From contig NZ_JAGKQQ010000001.1 in assembly GCF_017939745.1 (NCBI RefSeq), positions 4,898,001-4,962,000 of the forward strand: 64,000 bases of DNA. The letters run 5' to 3'. Source of the DNA: Gemmata palustris. Lineage in GTDB: Bacteria > Planctomycetota > Planctomycetia > Gemmatales > Gemmataceae. The notes under the pieces were generated by a model. The model had not been told where the DNA came from and searched no databases. It worked only from the letters and a program-made list of their open reading frames with translations. Made by a program: the position numbers and the translations under genes. This document shows, one piece after another, positions 40,281 through 48,771 of the stretch (the stretch's first letter is position 1; every line of letters begins with the position of its first letter).

Positions 40281-41873
40281 TCACATTGGCCGGGCCGGGT
40301 CCGCGGGCGGGGCGGGCTCTTTGGCGCCCTTGCCGATCTGGTAAGCAACGACCATACCGGCCACGAAAAGAACTGCAATTACGAGCGCAACGGCGACGAG
40401 CGGCCAGATGCGCCGATGCGCCGGAGTGGGGGTTGGTTCCGCGTGGACCGGCGCGGGGCGCTTCTTCGCAATGCTCGAACCCGGTTTTTGGCGCATCGGG
40501 ATCGGGGCCGTCGGCGAGGTGCTCGCGCGCCCGGTGGATATCGGGCCGTTAATCGGCGTGTCGGCGCCCGATTTGAACCGCGGACTCGATGCGGCCGTCG
40601 GGCTCGGAGCGGAAAGCGCGGCCGCGCTCGTGGTGGCGCCGGAGTTGGACGGGCGCGACCGCATTTTTCCCGAACTCTCACCGGACCGCGCGAACACCCC
40701 CCGTCCGGGGCCGAACAGGACGCGCGCCAGTGGGGGCGATGCGCCGGAGCGGTCCGGCGCCGGCGGGCCGGCCAGTTCCCGCACGAGGGGACAGAGCACC
40801 GGCATTTCGGGCTCCGGCGGCGGACCGAGCGGCGCTTCGGCCCACTCCGCCAGCGCCTCGGCCACTTCCATCGGTTCCTGGTACCGGTCGGCCGGGTCTT
40901 TCGCCATCATCTTCCGCAACACGTCCAGCACCCCGGCGGGCACGTCGGACCGGAACTCCTCCACCGGGCGCGGTTCGCGCGTCTGGTGCGCGACCAGCTT
41001 CGCCGCGATGGTCCCGTCCGGGAACGGGGTCTGGCCGGTCAGCATGAAGTAGAGCGTGCCGCCGAGCGAGTAAATGTCCGCGCGCACGTCCACGATGTTG
41101 CTCACGGCCTGTTCCGGTGCGAGGTAGTCCGCGGTACCGAGCACGCACTTGTCGTCGTACTTCTCGGTCACGCTGTCCTGTTGCTTGTTGAAGAACCGCG
41201 CCAGCCCCATGTCGAGAACTTTGATGACGCCGGTGCGGTCGAGGAGCAGGTTCCCGGGCTTGATGTCGCGGTGAACCATGCCCAGTTCGTGCGCGTGCTG
41301 CATCCCCACGGCGGCCTGCGCGACGTAGTGCGCGGCGCGAACCGGGTCGAACAGCTTCTTCTCCGCCGAGTGGCGCGCGATGATCTCCTGCAAACTCGCG
41401 CCGTCCACGTACTCCATGACCAGGAAGTGCAATTTCTCGTACTGGTCGATGTCGTAGGCGCGGACGATGTTCGGGTGATCGAGCGCGGCAACGGCCCGGG
41501 CCTCGCGGTAGAACCGGTCCAGGTTCGAGGGGTCGTCGAGCTTCTCGACGGGCAGCACCTTGAGCGCCACGAGGCGCTTCATGAGCGTGTGCTCGCACAG
41601 GTACACGGCCCCCATGCCGCCGGCGCCGATGAGTTCGAGGAGCCGGTACTTGCTCCCGATGGTGAACCGCTTGTAGCGCCCGAGTTTGAGCTGCTTGGCC
41701 TGGAAGAACGTGAGTTGCGCGTCTCGCACAAGGGCCGCCGCCGCCTGATCGATGGTCTGTGGAGTACCGGTGGCCCGGTGCCGACCCAGGAGGTCGTCGA
41801 GCTTCTTGTCCGGCACGAGCCCGCCCTTGCGGACCAGTTCCAGGAAGTCGGGCACGGTGGCGGGTGCCGGCAT
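40281..41873 (-). CDS. Membrane-anchored Ser/Thr protein kinase without an outer sensor domain
   Basis: 530 aa from the ATG at 41873. Same layout as its neighbour: N-terminal helical domain (LELVRKGGLV ... LTFFQAKQL), kinase from about 76 with GAGGMGAV, Lys105 in VALKVL, HRDIKPGN at 201-208, DMG at 221-223 in the DFG position, APEQ. The linker is rich in Ser/Pro/Ala, then one membrane helix near 488-512 (WPLVAVALVIAVLFVAGMVVAY), ending about 18 residues later. The kinase faces the cytoplasm and has no room for an outer domain, in contrast to the 835-aa paralogue. The two share over half of their kinase residues by eye and probably arose by duplication. Confidence 0.92.
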   Translation of the reverse strand: MPAPATVPDFLELVRKGGLVPDKKLDDLLGRHRATGTPQTIDQAAAALVRDAQLTFFQAKQLKLGRYKRFTIGSKYRLLELIGAGGMGAVYLCEHTLMKRLVALKVLPVEKLDDPSNLDRFYREARAVAALDHPNIVRAYDIDQYEKLHFLVMEYVDGASLQEIIARHSAEKKLFDPVRAAHYVAQAAVGMQHAHELGMVHRDIKPGNLLLDRTGVIKVLDMGLARFFNKQQDSVTEKYDDKCVLGTADYLAPEQAVSNIVDVRADIYSLGGTLYFMLTGQTPFPDGTIAAKLVAHQTREPRPVEEFRSDVPAGVLDVLRKMMAKDPADRYQEPMEVAEALAEWAEAPLGPPPEPEMPVLCPLVRELAGPPAPDRSGASPPLARVLFGPGRGVFARSGESSGKMRSRPSNSGATTSAAALSAPSPTAASSPRFKSGADTPINGPISTGRASTSPTAPIPMRQKPGSSIAKKRPAPVHAEPTPTPAHRRIWPLVAVALVIAVLFVAGMVVAYQIGKGAKEPAPPADPARPM

Positions 41874-42397
41874 TGATGATGTCCTTCGGCCCGGTACGGC
41901 ACCCACCGGCGCGGCAGCGCGAGGCGGGGTCATGCGTGATAATCTGATCGGCGCGGTTGGGGAGAGCAAGGGAGCAGTTGGTAATTTTTACCGCAAATTC
42001 ACGTCCAGCAAAAGTTCTCGGCGGCGCGATTAGAACTCAAGAGGCCGCTCCCTTGCAGCACTGCCAGGGCCACACACTTGTTATCATACCCGAATCAGCA
42101 GTGCAGGAAGGAATTCCCGTGCCACACGTCCGCGATCGCCGATCGTGAAGGCCGCGTGAACGTGGGGCGCGAGCGTCACGAGCGCTCGTGACGAGATCCG
42201 GCGCGAGCACGTGCGGCGCCGGGGCGCGGTCGGACACTTGGCATGAACTCGCGCCCGCGCCCGGACGATACAGAGGTATTGCGATCGATCCCGCGCATAT
42301 CGCTATGCGCGCCGGGTTGACATACGGCGGTGCGGCGCTAAGAATATACAAGCTGCGACCGGTGTCGCTTCTGGACTCGGGACCGAACGAGACGCGC
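41874..42397. other. Intergenic region with a 20-bp palindrome
   Basis: This 524-base gap separates a minus-strand kinase gene from a weak plus-strand frame and must hold the kinase promoter. The only clear structure is the perfect palindrome at 42174-42193. No other coding potential was convincing. Confidence 0.5.
42174..42193. promoter_or_regulatory. 20-bp perfect palindrome, operator-like
   Basis: CGTCACGAGCGCTCGTGACG reads the same on both strands, with no loop, which fits a dimer-binding operator better than a hairpin. It lies about 300 bases upstream of the kinase start and 205 bases upstream of the small frame at 42398. The binding protein is unknown. Confidence 0.4.
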
Positions 42398-42763
42398 ATG
42401 GCTTTCCACGTCCGAACTTACTTCCGACCGCCACGCGGCCCGCGGCCCGCCCCCCGCCTCCAGCGCCTCGTCACCGCCGTCCGGTTCGTTGCTTACAAGA
42501 TCGCTCTGATTCTGGTGTTGGCACTCGCCCCTGCCAACGGTGGGGCACCCGAAGACGTTTCGAGCGAGGCCACAGAGGTAATCAAAGAGGCGGTGGTTTG
42601 CTCGGCCCCGGTCACGCCGAACCACCCGGACACGAGGCGAGCAACGTGGACCGGGGCGCCGCTCGCAGTAACTCCCCTCCCCCGACCGAACACCTTCGGC
42701 TCTCTCCCCCACCACTCCAATCACTCGCTCCCTAACGGCCATTGCGCCCCTCTGCGCTGTTAA
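42398..42763 (+). CDS. Doubtful small protein with one hydrophobic segment
   Basis: 121 aa from the ATG at 42398. The first 30 residues are basic and proline-rich (MAFHVRTYFRPPRGPRPAPR), followed by a hydrophobic stretch (FVAYKIALILVLALAPANGG) that could be a late signal or membrane anchor. The rest is low in recognisable features. No ribosome binding site is clear. It could be chance in GC-rich DNA; it is listed because the hydrophobic segment and orientation fit a small secreted protein ahead of the stress-protein gene. Confidence 0.3.
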   Translation: MAFHVRTYFRPPRGPRPAPRLQRLVTAVRFVAYKIALILVLALAPANGGAPEDVSSEATEVIKEAVVCSAPVTPNHPDTRRATWTGAPLAVTPLPRPNTFGSLPHHSNHSLPNGHCAPLRC

Positions 42764-42965
42764 TTCCTTCGTGCCCGCGCGATTAGCAGTTTCACGGACC
42801 GGTTTTACGCACCAAGCGTAACCGATCCGGTGCGCCACTCTGCGCTCGCGCCTACTCACCACGCTCCCTACTGACGCGCCCCGGCGCGGATCGTCGCTGC
42901 ACCGACCGCTCCCGGTCGGCGCGGGAAGTGCTCTCGTTTCACTCAACCATTTATCGGGGCCACAT

Positions 42966-43466
42966 ATGACCGAGCACCTGTATTCGCACGTGTTGGTGCC
43001 AACAGACTTCCGCGCCGAGTGCCGGGCCGCGTACCGCGTCGCTTTCGCCGCTGCACTCGGGTCCGGGGCTACCGTTTCCCTGCTCCACGTCGTCGCCGCG
43101 GAGAGCGAGGACGAGTACCAGGGGTTGGACGCGATCCGCTTGCTGCACCGGGCCGCCGAGCACGTGAGCAGCGGGAAGCCGTTGCCCCCCGCGAACCCGG
43201 CCGCCGCGCGTGCCCTGCAACTGGAGCGCCTCCGGGCCGAGATACACCCGGAGTGGATCGGGCCGATCGAGCTCCGGCTCGAAGTCCGCACCGGGGACGT
43301 GGTCGCGGAGATCGCCCGGTACGCGAACGAATCGGCGGTGGACCTGATCGTGATGGGCGGCGCGCGCCCGGGCCTGTTTCGCGGATTCGGGCGCAGTTCG
43401 GCCGATCGACTCGCCCGCGCGACGCCGGTCAAAGTCGTCCGCGTAACGCCACCAGCGCTGGTGTAG
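42966..43466 (+). CDS. Universal stress protein (UspA) family
   Basis: 166 aa. A single Usp domain: strand 1 YSHVLVPTDF, helix with AAYRVAFAAALGSGATVSLLHVV, and the C-terminal part GDVVAEIARYANESAVDLIVMGGARPG ... DRLARATPVKVVRV. The usual ATP-binding stretch G-2x-G-9x-G-S/T is altered (GGARPGLFRGFGRSSADR), so nucleotide binding is uncertain. These are cytoplasmic stress or signalling proteins, often dimeric. It stands alone. Confidence 0.88.
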   Translation: MTEHLYSHVLVPTDFRAECRAAYRVAFAAALGSGATVSLLHVVAAESEDEYQGLDAIRLLHRAAEHVSSGKPLPPANPAAARALQLERLRAEIHPEWIGPIELRLEVRTGDVVAEIARYANESAVDLIVMGGARPGLFRGFGRSSADRLARATPVKVVRVTPPALV

Positions 43467-43835
43467 GGGCACGACACGGGCGCCGCTAACATTTGCTAAT
43501 ATTTTCGGACCCGGGGGCGAATCCGGGAGGTATGCAATGTTCATCAATTGTTGGTATTTCAAGCAAATCCGCGTTCCGATTGCCGGTTCGCGGTGGCCGC
43601 ATTGGGCTAACACTCGCTCACACTCTTTACCCACTCGGTTCACTCCACACCGATTGGCGCGGAGCACGAAACCGTGATCCCGAGTGGCGACGAGCCATTA
43701 CATGCGAATAGTGAACAAAAACGCAACACTCTCCCGCCGGCCTACGGGAAACGCACTGCGCCGTTCGCCACAGGCGTTTGACACTAGCACCCGCCTCCCG
43801 GCGGTAAACCCATAACGCCTACTCGTGAGACACTG
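43467..43835. other. Intergenic region, nothing recognised
   Basis: 369 bases between two plus-strand genes. It has a slightly AT-richer start (GCTAATATTTT) and then ordinary composition. I see no hairpin, repeat or open frame worth naming. Confidence 0.4.
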
Positions 43836-44645
43836 ATGCCCTACGTCCTCCATACGCCCGACACGATTTTCTCCGCGCGCCACACCCCGAGCTGGCTGCT
43901 CCTCGCGGGCGCCTCCGGCATGGTGAACGGGCTCGCGTTCCTGGCGTGCGAACAGTACGTGACGCACGTGACCGGCACCGCCACCCGGCTCGGACTGGAG
44001 TGGCCCCACGCCGGGATCGCGCTGGAATACGCCGTGGTCGTACTGAGCTTCATCTTCGGCGCAATGGCTTCGGTCCTCGCGCTCCAGGCCCGGGTCACTC
44101 AGGGCAAGCCCCCCCGCTGGGCGACGCCGCTCGTGATCGTCGCCCTGACACTGACCGGGGTCGCTCTGGCCGGTCTCACGGGGGTATTCGGTCCGTTCGG
44201 CGGGGCGATCACAACCGAGCCGCCGTTCGTTCTGCTCTCGCTCCTGGCGTTCGCGTCCGGGCTTCAGAACGCGGCCGTAGCGACGAGCACCGGACTGGCC
44301 GTGCGCACCACGCACCTGACGGGGCCGGCAACGGACCTCGGCATTCACCTCGGCGTCGCCTATTTCACCAAAGGGGAGGACCGCCGGGCGGCCTTAAGAG
44401 GGGCGCTACTCCGCGGTGGGAAAGTGTTCGCGTTCGTCGCCGGAGCCGGCCTCGCTTTACCGCTCGCTGGAGCGACAGGGTACCTCGCGTTCTTCGTCCC
44501 GGCCGTTGGCGTCCTGATCGCAGCCGGGCTGAGTTTCATCCCCGCGTGGGGGCCGAGCGACTTTCCGGACCGCGAGGAAAGCGCCCAGGCCGATCCGCCA
44601 CCTGCGGCCGAACCGGTGATGGCAGGCGCTCAGTCGGTTCGGTGA
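43836..44645 (+). CDS. YoaK/DUF1275-family membrane protein
   Basis: 269 aa with six or seven predicted membrane helices. Family motifs are GASGMVNGLAFLACEQYVTHVTG near the start and SGLQNAAVATSTGLAVRTTHLTGPATDLG in the middle, written here as adjacent parts; the THVTG and THLTG pair marks the internal two-fold repeat of DUF1275. The family sits in the cytoplasmic membrane; its substrate or role is unknown. The C-terminal 30 residues are hydrophilic. It is not obviously linked to its neighbours. Confidence 0.9.
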   Translation: MPYVLHTPDTIFSARHTPSWLLLAGASGMVNGLAFLACEQYVTHVTGTATRLGLEWPHAGIALEYAVVVLSFIFGAMASVLALQARVTQGKPPRWATPLVIVALTLTGVALAGLTGVFGPFGGAITTEPPFVLLSLLAFASGLQNAAVATSTGLAVRTTHLTGPATDLGIHLGVAYFTKGEDRRAALRGALLRGGKVFAFVAGAGLALPLAGATGYLAFFVPAVGVLIAAGLSFIPAWGPSDFPDREESAQADPPPAAEPVMAGAQSVR

Positions 44646-44963
44646 CGCACGAGCAGACGATAGGCGAAAGCCGCCGTATTGTCCGACCCACCCGCTCGTT
44701 AACACTCGCGGTTCGCCTGAGTCTCTTGGCGAACCGCGAGTGTTAACGAGCGGGTGGAACTTCCGATGGTCCACAAGTCTGACCGGGGCTACAAGTCCTC
44801 AGTAGTGGGCAAGCCCGCGCCCGAAGTCGATCGCTTCCCTTGTGCTGAGTCGTTAACCGAGAAGAGGTGACGGCCTCAAAGAAGAGAGGCCAATTCGGTG
44901 AGTTGGCGTTAGCCGAGCGGATCACGGCCATTCAAGTGCTCTGCCCGCGCATCTACCGAGCGG
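44646..44963. other. Intergenic region with a family B palindrome
   Basis: This 318-base convergent gap holds the perfect palindrome at 44688-44757 and otherwise nothing recognised. Confidence 0.5.
44688..44757. repeat. 30-bp perfect inverted repeat, family B copy 2
   Basis: Arms 44688-44717 and 44728-44757 pair perfectly (CCACCCGCTCGTTAACACTC...) around TGAGTCTCTT. Its relation to 35158-35221 is clear from the shared GGCGAACCGCGA core and GAGCGGGT end. It lies 43 bases past the YoaK-like gene stop. Confidence 0.9.
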
Positions 44964-45149
44964 TTACGCCAGTGCGTCGACAGTCTGCCCGAGGTGCGTG
45001 TCGATGCCGGCCGCGGCAGCACCGAGGAGGATGGCCATCTCCGGGCTCACGGGCGGCGCGGCAGCCGCCTGAGCAAGTACCGGCGACGCGGAGCCCGCTA
45101 CCGACTGGAGCAGTGCCAACACGGGCGAATACTGAGCGCCGATGGTCAT
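44964..45149 (-). CDS. 61-residue hydrophobic small protein
   Basis: 61 aa from the ATG at 45149. A strong GGAGGA lies about 9 bases upstream, the best evidence that it is translated. The sequence is MTIGAQYSPVLALLQSVAGS followed by an Ala/Pro-rich middle and the end GAAAAGIDTHLGQTVDALA. It is largely hydrophobic with few charges. I recognise no family; it could be a small membrane-associated or secreted peptide. It lies in a patch of AT-richer DNA with another small gene upstream on the same strand (45362-45637). Confidence 0.55.
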   Translation of the reverse strand: MTIGAQYSPVLALLQSVAGSASPVLAQAAAAPPVSPEMAILLGAAAAGIDTHLGQTVDALA

Positions 45150-45361
45150 GGGAGAATTCCTCCAGAAGCGCAAAACGCAACGGTAACAAGTCTAGAATAC
45201 AAATCGCGTCCGTGCCTCTCATACGGCCCGCCAACAAACGGAACAGGCGGTGCCGAACGGTCCGGAATCGCAAGAACGAAGTACAATCGCACACGGAGTA
45301 GCGAGGTGACTCCGTGTGCGATTGTGGCAAGTACGAGCGCCGTCTGCTCGTTGGCGCTCAA

Positions 45362-45637
45362 TCAATTTTCAGATCGGTTTTGTGGAGAAGTGTATCGCCA
45401 CACGCCTGCGGCAACTGCCGCAAAAAATGCGACAGACGCGGAACCGATCAATAGTCGCGTATCTTGCCAAGGAGCAGACCGCGTAGGTTTCAAATATACT
45501 ACTTGTCCGTCCTCCTCGGTTCTCGTTGTTGGCTCGCGAAACAAAAAGCAAGCCGCAACAACCACAGACAACCAGGCGATTATCGACACAATCGCCATAG
45601 TCAATATTGAACCATATAATCTTGATGCCGAAGCCAT
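45362..45637 (-). CDS. Small two-helix membrane protein
   Basis: 91 aa. Two hydrophobic segments, residues about 9-33 (GSILTMAIVSIIAWLSVVVA plus ACFLF) and 62-80 (LLIGSASVAFFAAVAAGVW), are separated by a hydrophilic loop (REPTTRTEEDGQVVYLKPTR). The family is unknown. The coding DNA is AT-richer than its surroundings and uses codons such as AGA, TTA and ATA, unlike neighbouring genes, which may reflect foreign origin or weak expression. The start has no strong ribosome binding site. Confidence 0.6.
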   Translation of the reverse strand: MASASRLYGSILTMAIVSIIAWLSVVVAACFLFREPTTRTEEDGQVVYLKPTRSAPWQDTRLLIGSASVAFFAAVAAGVWRYTSPQNRSEN

Positions 45638-46012
45638 ACAATCGACCCTAGTATTGCTCGGGAGTAAATTCTATCCATCCGTGTTTGCAAGAACTGAATA
45701 CCTCGCGGCACGTGCCAAAACTTGCGCTGATCGCCCCCACTCTTTACCGGCGCTGGCATCTACGTGTCTATCCCGCCTACGTCTACGATACGCCCACTGG
45801 CCGCCGCACGTTCGCCTTGTCTACACCGTCTACGTCTACGAAAACCCAATAATCGCTAGGAGAAACGAAGGTTTCGCAGGCGCGGACGGATCGACGACCG
45901 AAAGCCACACGAGGGGCGTAAAGCCCAGCGCGGCCCGCGGAATTCGTGAACTCGACCATTCGGGCCGGTGTCCCGAATACAAAACACGGTACCACCGGCC
46001 CCACGGAACCCC
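45638..46012. other. Intergenic region with short GTCTACG repeats
   Basis: 375 bases between divergent genes. The left part continues the AT-richer patch. From 45758 to 45842 the heptamer GTCTACG or close variants occur several times (CTACGTGTCTATCC, CTACGTCTACGATAC, GTCTACACCGTCTACGTCTACG). They are irregularly spaced and may be chance simple sequence or protein-binding sites in front of the oxidoreductase gene. Confidence 0.45.
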
Positions 46013-48133
46013 ATGAGCACAAAGCGCGAACTCGGTCTGGTCCGCACCGTGAAAGCGGTCTGCCCGCACGACTGCCCCGACACGTGCGGCATGGTGGTGT
46101 CCGTGGACCAAGCGACCGGACGCGCGGTCGATTTGCGCGGCGACAAGGAACACCCGTTTACGCAGGGGTTCTTGTGCCAAAAAGTGTCCAACTATCTCGA
46201 ACGGGTGTACCACCCGGACCGCCTCCTCTATCCGATGAAGCGCGTCGGCCCGAAGGGTGAGGGGAAATTCACGCGGATCTCGTGGGGCGAAGCGATTCGC
46301 ACTATCGGGGAAAAGTTTCGCGCGATCGCCGCGTCCGAAGACGGACCGCAAGCGATCCTGCCGTACAGCTACGCCGGCACGATGGGCAAGTTGATGTATT
46401 CGAGCCTGGACCGGCGGTTCTTCCACCGGCTCGGCGCGAGCTTGCTAGACCGCACCATCTGCGCGACCGCGGGCGCGGTGGGGTGCGACGTGACGCTCGG
46501 CACGCGCGCGATGATCGACCCGCAAGCCGCCGTGAACAGCCGGTACATCGTGAACTGGGGCTCGAACACCTCCGTCACGAACATTCACTTCTGGAAAGTC
46601 GAGCACGAGGCGCGGAAGCGCGGCGCCCGGATCGTCACGATCGACCCGTACAAGTCGCCCACCGCCGCAAAATCCGACTGGTGGATTCCGATCCGGCCGG
46701 GCACCGATGCGGCCCTCGCGCTGGGGGTGATGCACATCATCTTCCGCGAGGGGTGGCAGGACGATGCGTACCTGAACGATCACTGTGTCGGGGCGGAGCA
46801 ACTGCGCGCCCGGGCGCTGAACCAGTACCCGCCGGAGAAGGTCGCGTACATCACCGGGCTTTCGGTCGAAGAGATCGAGCGGTTCGCGCGCGAATACGCA
46901 CGGTCGCAAGAACTATTCGGCGGTCCGGCGCTAATCCGCTTGAACTACGGCCTCCAGCGGCACGGCGGCGGCGGGATGGCCGTGCGCACCATCGTGTGCC
47001 TTCCCGCACTCACGGGCGACTGGCGCCACCCGGGCGCGGGCGCGTTCCTCAGTACGAGCAAGGCGTACCCGTTCGATGACAACTATTTGACGCGCCCCGA
47101 TCTGATCCCGAAGGGCACGCGCACCATCAACATGGTGAACCTCGCCGAAGCTCTTCATGGTGAACTTCCCGGCCCAGCGGTTCAAGCACTGTTCGTGTAC
47201 AACTCGAACCCGGCCGCGGTGAACCCGGACCAGTCGCGCGTGCTCTCGGGGCTGGCTCGCGAAGACCTCTTCACGGTGGTCCACGACCAGTTTCAGACCG
47301 ACACCGCGGACTTCGCCGATATCGTGCTCCCCGCGACCACGCAGCTCGAACACTTCGACATCCACAACAGCTACGGCCACCTGTACGTTCAGGCGAACAA
47401 CCCCGCCATTGCGCCGCTCGGTGAATCGAAACCGAACACGGAAGTGTTCCGCTTACTCGCGAAGGAAATGGGCTTCGAGCCGGAGCTGTTCGAGGAAAGT
47501 GACGAAGAAATCGCCCGCCGTTCTCTCCGAGAGGACGACACTTCCGCCGAACCCACGGCACTGACGGGCATTACGCTCGACGACACGAAGGCCGGCCCCG
47601 TGCGGTTGAACCTCCCCACCAACTGGGCGCCGTTCGCGAGCGGTGAGTTTCCGACTGTCTCAGGGAAGTGCGAACTCTATTCGGAGCGCGAGGCCCGCGC
47701 CGGGCGCGACCCGCTGCCGTACTACGTTCCGCCGCACGAAGACCCGCAGACGAAGCCCGAGTTGGCGGCGAAGTACCCGTTGCAACTACTCACCCCTCCG
47801 GCAACGTCGTTCCTCAACTCGACGTTCGTGAACGTGAACACGCTCCGCAAGTCGGCGGGCGAGCGCACGCTGGAGATCCACCCCACCGACGCGGCCCGGC
47901 GCAACATCACCGACGGCCAGATGGTGCGGGTGTTCAACGGCCGCGGGCGCTTCCGCGCGCGGGCCATTGTTGGCGAGAGCGTGAAACCCGGCGTGGTGGT
48001 GTCGCTGGGGTTGTGGTGGCGCAAGTTCACCGACGACGGGGCGAACTGCAACTCCACCACGAGCACCGCGACGACCGACTTCGGCGGCGGCGCGACGTTC
48101 TTCGACAACCTCGTGGAAGTGACCGCATTGTGA
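46013..48133 (+). CDS. Molybdopterin-dependent oxidoreductase
   Basis: 706 aa from the ATG at 46013. An N-terminal [4Fe-4S] motif is formed by Cys17, Cys21, Cys25 and Cys55 (CPHDCPDTCG ... GFLCQK). Molybdopterin-binding blocks follow: TRISWGEAIRTIGEKF, YIVNWGSNTSVTNIH, IVTIDPYKSPTA, and the C-terminal dinucleotide-binding domain near LEIHPTDAARRNITDGQMV. It belongs to the DMSO-reductase superfamily. No signal peptide or Tat motif, so it acts in the cytoplasm. No iron-sulfur or membrane subunit gene is adjacent, so electron donor and substrate are unknown. The GTGA overlap couples it to the acetyltransferase gene. Confidence 0.92.
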   Translation: MSTKRELGLVRTVKAVCPHDCPDTCGMVVSVDQATGRAVDLRGDKEHPFTQGFLCQKVSNYLERVYHPDRLLYPMKRVGPKGEGKFTRISWGEAIRTIGEKFRAIAASEDGPQAILPYSYAGTMGKLMYSSLDRRFFHRLGASLLDRTICATAGAVGCDVTLGTRAMIDPQAAVNSRYIVNWGSNTSVTNIHFWKVEHEARKRGARIVTIDPYKSPTAAKSDWWIPIRPGTDAALALGVMHIIFREGWQDDAYLNDHCVGAEQLRARALNQYPPEKVAYITGLSVEEIERFAREYARSQELFGGPALIRLNYGLQRHGGGGMAVRTIVCLPALTGDWRHPGAGAFLSTSKAYPFDDNYLTRPDLIPKGTRTINMVNLAEALHGELPGPAVQALFVYNSNPAAVNPDQSRVLSGLAREDLFTVVHDQFQTDTADFADIVLPATTQLEHFDIHNSYGHLYVQANNPAIAPLGESKPNTEVFRLLAKEMGFEPELFEESDEEIARRSLREDDTSAEPTALTGITLDDTKAGPVRLNLPTNWAPFASGEFPTVSGKCELYSEREARAGRDPLPYYVPPHEDPQTKPELAAKYPLQLLTPPATSFLNSTFVNVNTLRKSAGERTLEIHPTDAARRNITDGQMVRVFNGRGRFRARAIVGESVKPGVVVSLGLWWRKFTDDGANCNSTTSTATTDFGGGATFFDNLVEVTAL

Positions 48134-48771
48134 CGCAACCCATCGACCAACTTACCCGACGCGACGAACGGGTCGCGGTGGCGTCGTTGAGCGCCGCGTT
48201 CGCGAACTACGACCTGCTCGTAGCGCTGTGCCCGAACGCCGAGCGCCGGCGGTGGGCGACCGAAGCGTTCGCGCGGTTCCTGTTCCGCATCGCGGTACGA
48301 ACGGGCGTCGTGTTCGCCACGCGCGACCGCGCCGCGATCGCCTGCGCGCTGCCGCCCGGGAGCGAGTGGCCGAGCGAATGGGAGTACGTGCGGTGCGGCG
48401 TGCTGTCGCTCGCGGTGCGGCTCCGGTGGCGCTCGGGGCTGTGGTTCCTGCGCCTCGGCCCGTGGTTCGATTCCACGCGCGAAAAGCACGTGGGCGACCG
48501 CCCACACTGGTACGTCCACCTGCTCGGCGTGCGGCCGGAAGCCCAGGGACGCGGGCTGAGCCGCGCCGTGATGCGGCCCATCTTCGACGCCGCCGACCGC
48601 ACCGGGACACCGGTCTACCTGGAGACCATGCCAGAAGCGAACGTCGCGATCTACAAGAAGCTTGGGTTCGAGTTGGTCGGCCGCACCGAACTCCCGGGCG
48701 GTCTGCCGAACTGGGAGTTGCTCCGCGAACCGAGCCACGCCTTCGCCACTCAAGCAACCGGGGCGACGTAG
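48130..48771 (+). CDS. GNAT-family N-acetyltransferase
   Basis: 213 aa from a GTG at 48130 that overlaps the oxidoreductase stop by 4 bases. The acetyl-CoA-binding signature is HLLGVRPEAQGRGLSRAVM (V-x-x-x-x-QGxG), followed by VYLETMPEANVAIYKKLGFELVG, the end of the GNAT fold. The target amine is unknown. Co-translation with the molybdoenzyme suggests they act in one process, an inference only. The last 22 bases overlap the end of the convergent methyltransferase gene. Confidence 0.9.
   Translation: MTQPIDQLTRRDERVAVASLSAAFANYDLLVALCPNAERRRWATEAFARFLFRIAVRTGVVFATRDRAAIACALPPGSEWPSEWEYVRCGVLSLAVRLRWRSGLWFLRLGPWFDSTREKHVGDRPHWYVHLLGVRPEAQGRGLSRAVMRPIFDAADRTGTPVYLETMPEANVAIYKKLGFELVGRTELPGGLPNWELLREPSHAFATQATGAT

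Noticed and set aside
42338..43492. A 384-codon minus-strand frame opposite the stress-protein gene
   Set aside because: Its composition (Ser, Arg, Ala, Pro) is typical of antisense frames and the plus strand encodes a recognisable Usp domain.
45146..45361. A 71-codon minus-strand frame beginning with TTG right after the two-helix membrane protein gene
   Set aside because: The start is TTG without a ribosome binding site, the translation looks like chance sequence, and it runs through the ribosome binding site of the 61-residue gene. It also crosses an inverted repeat.
45758..45842. Repeated GTCTACG heptamers considered as a replication origin or iteron cluster
   Set aside because: Spacing is irregular, only a few copies occur, and no replication gene is nearby.
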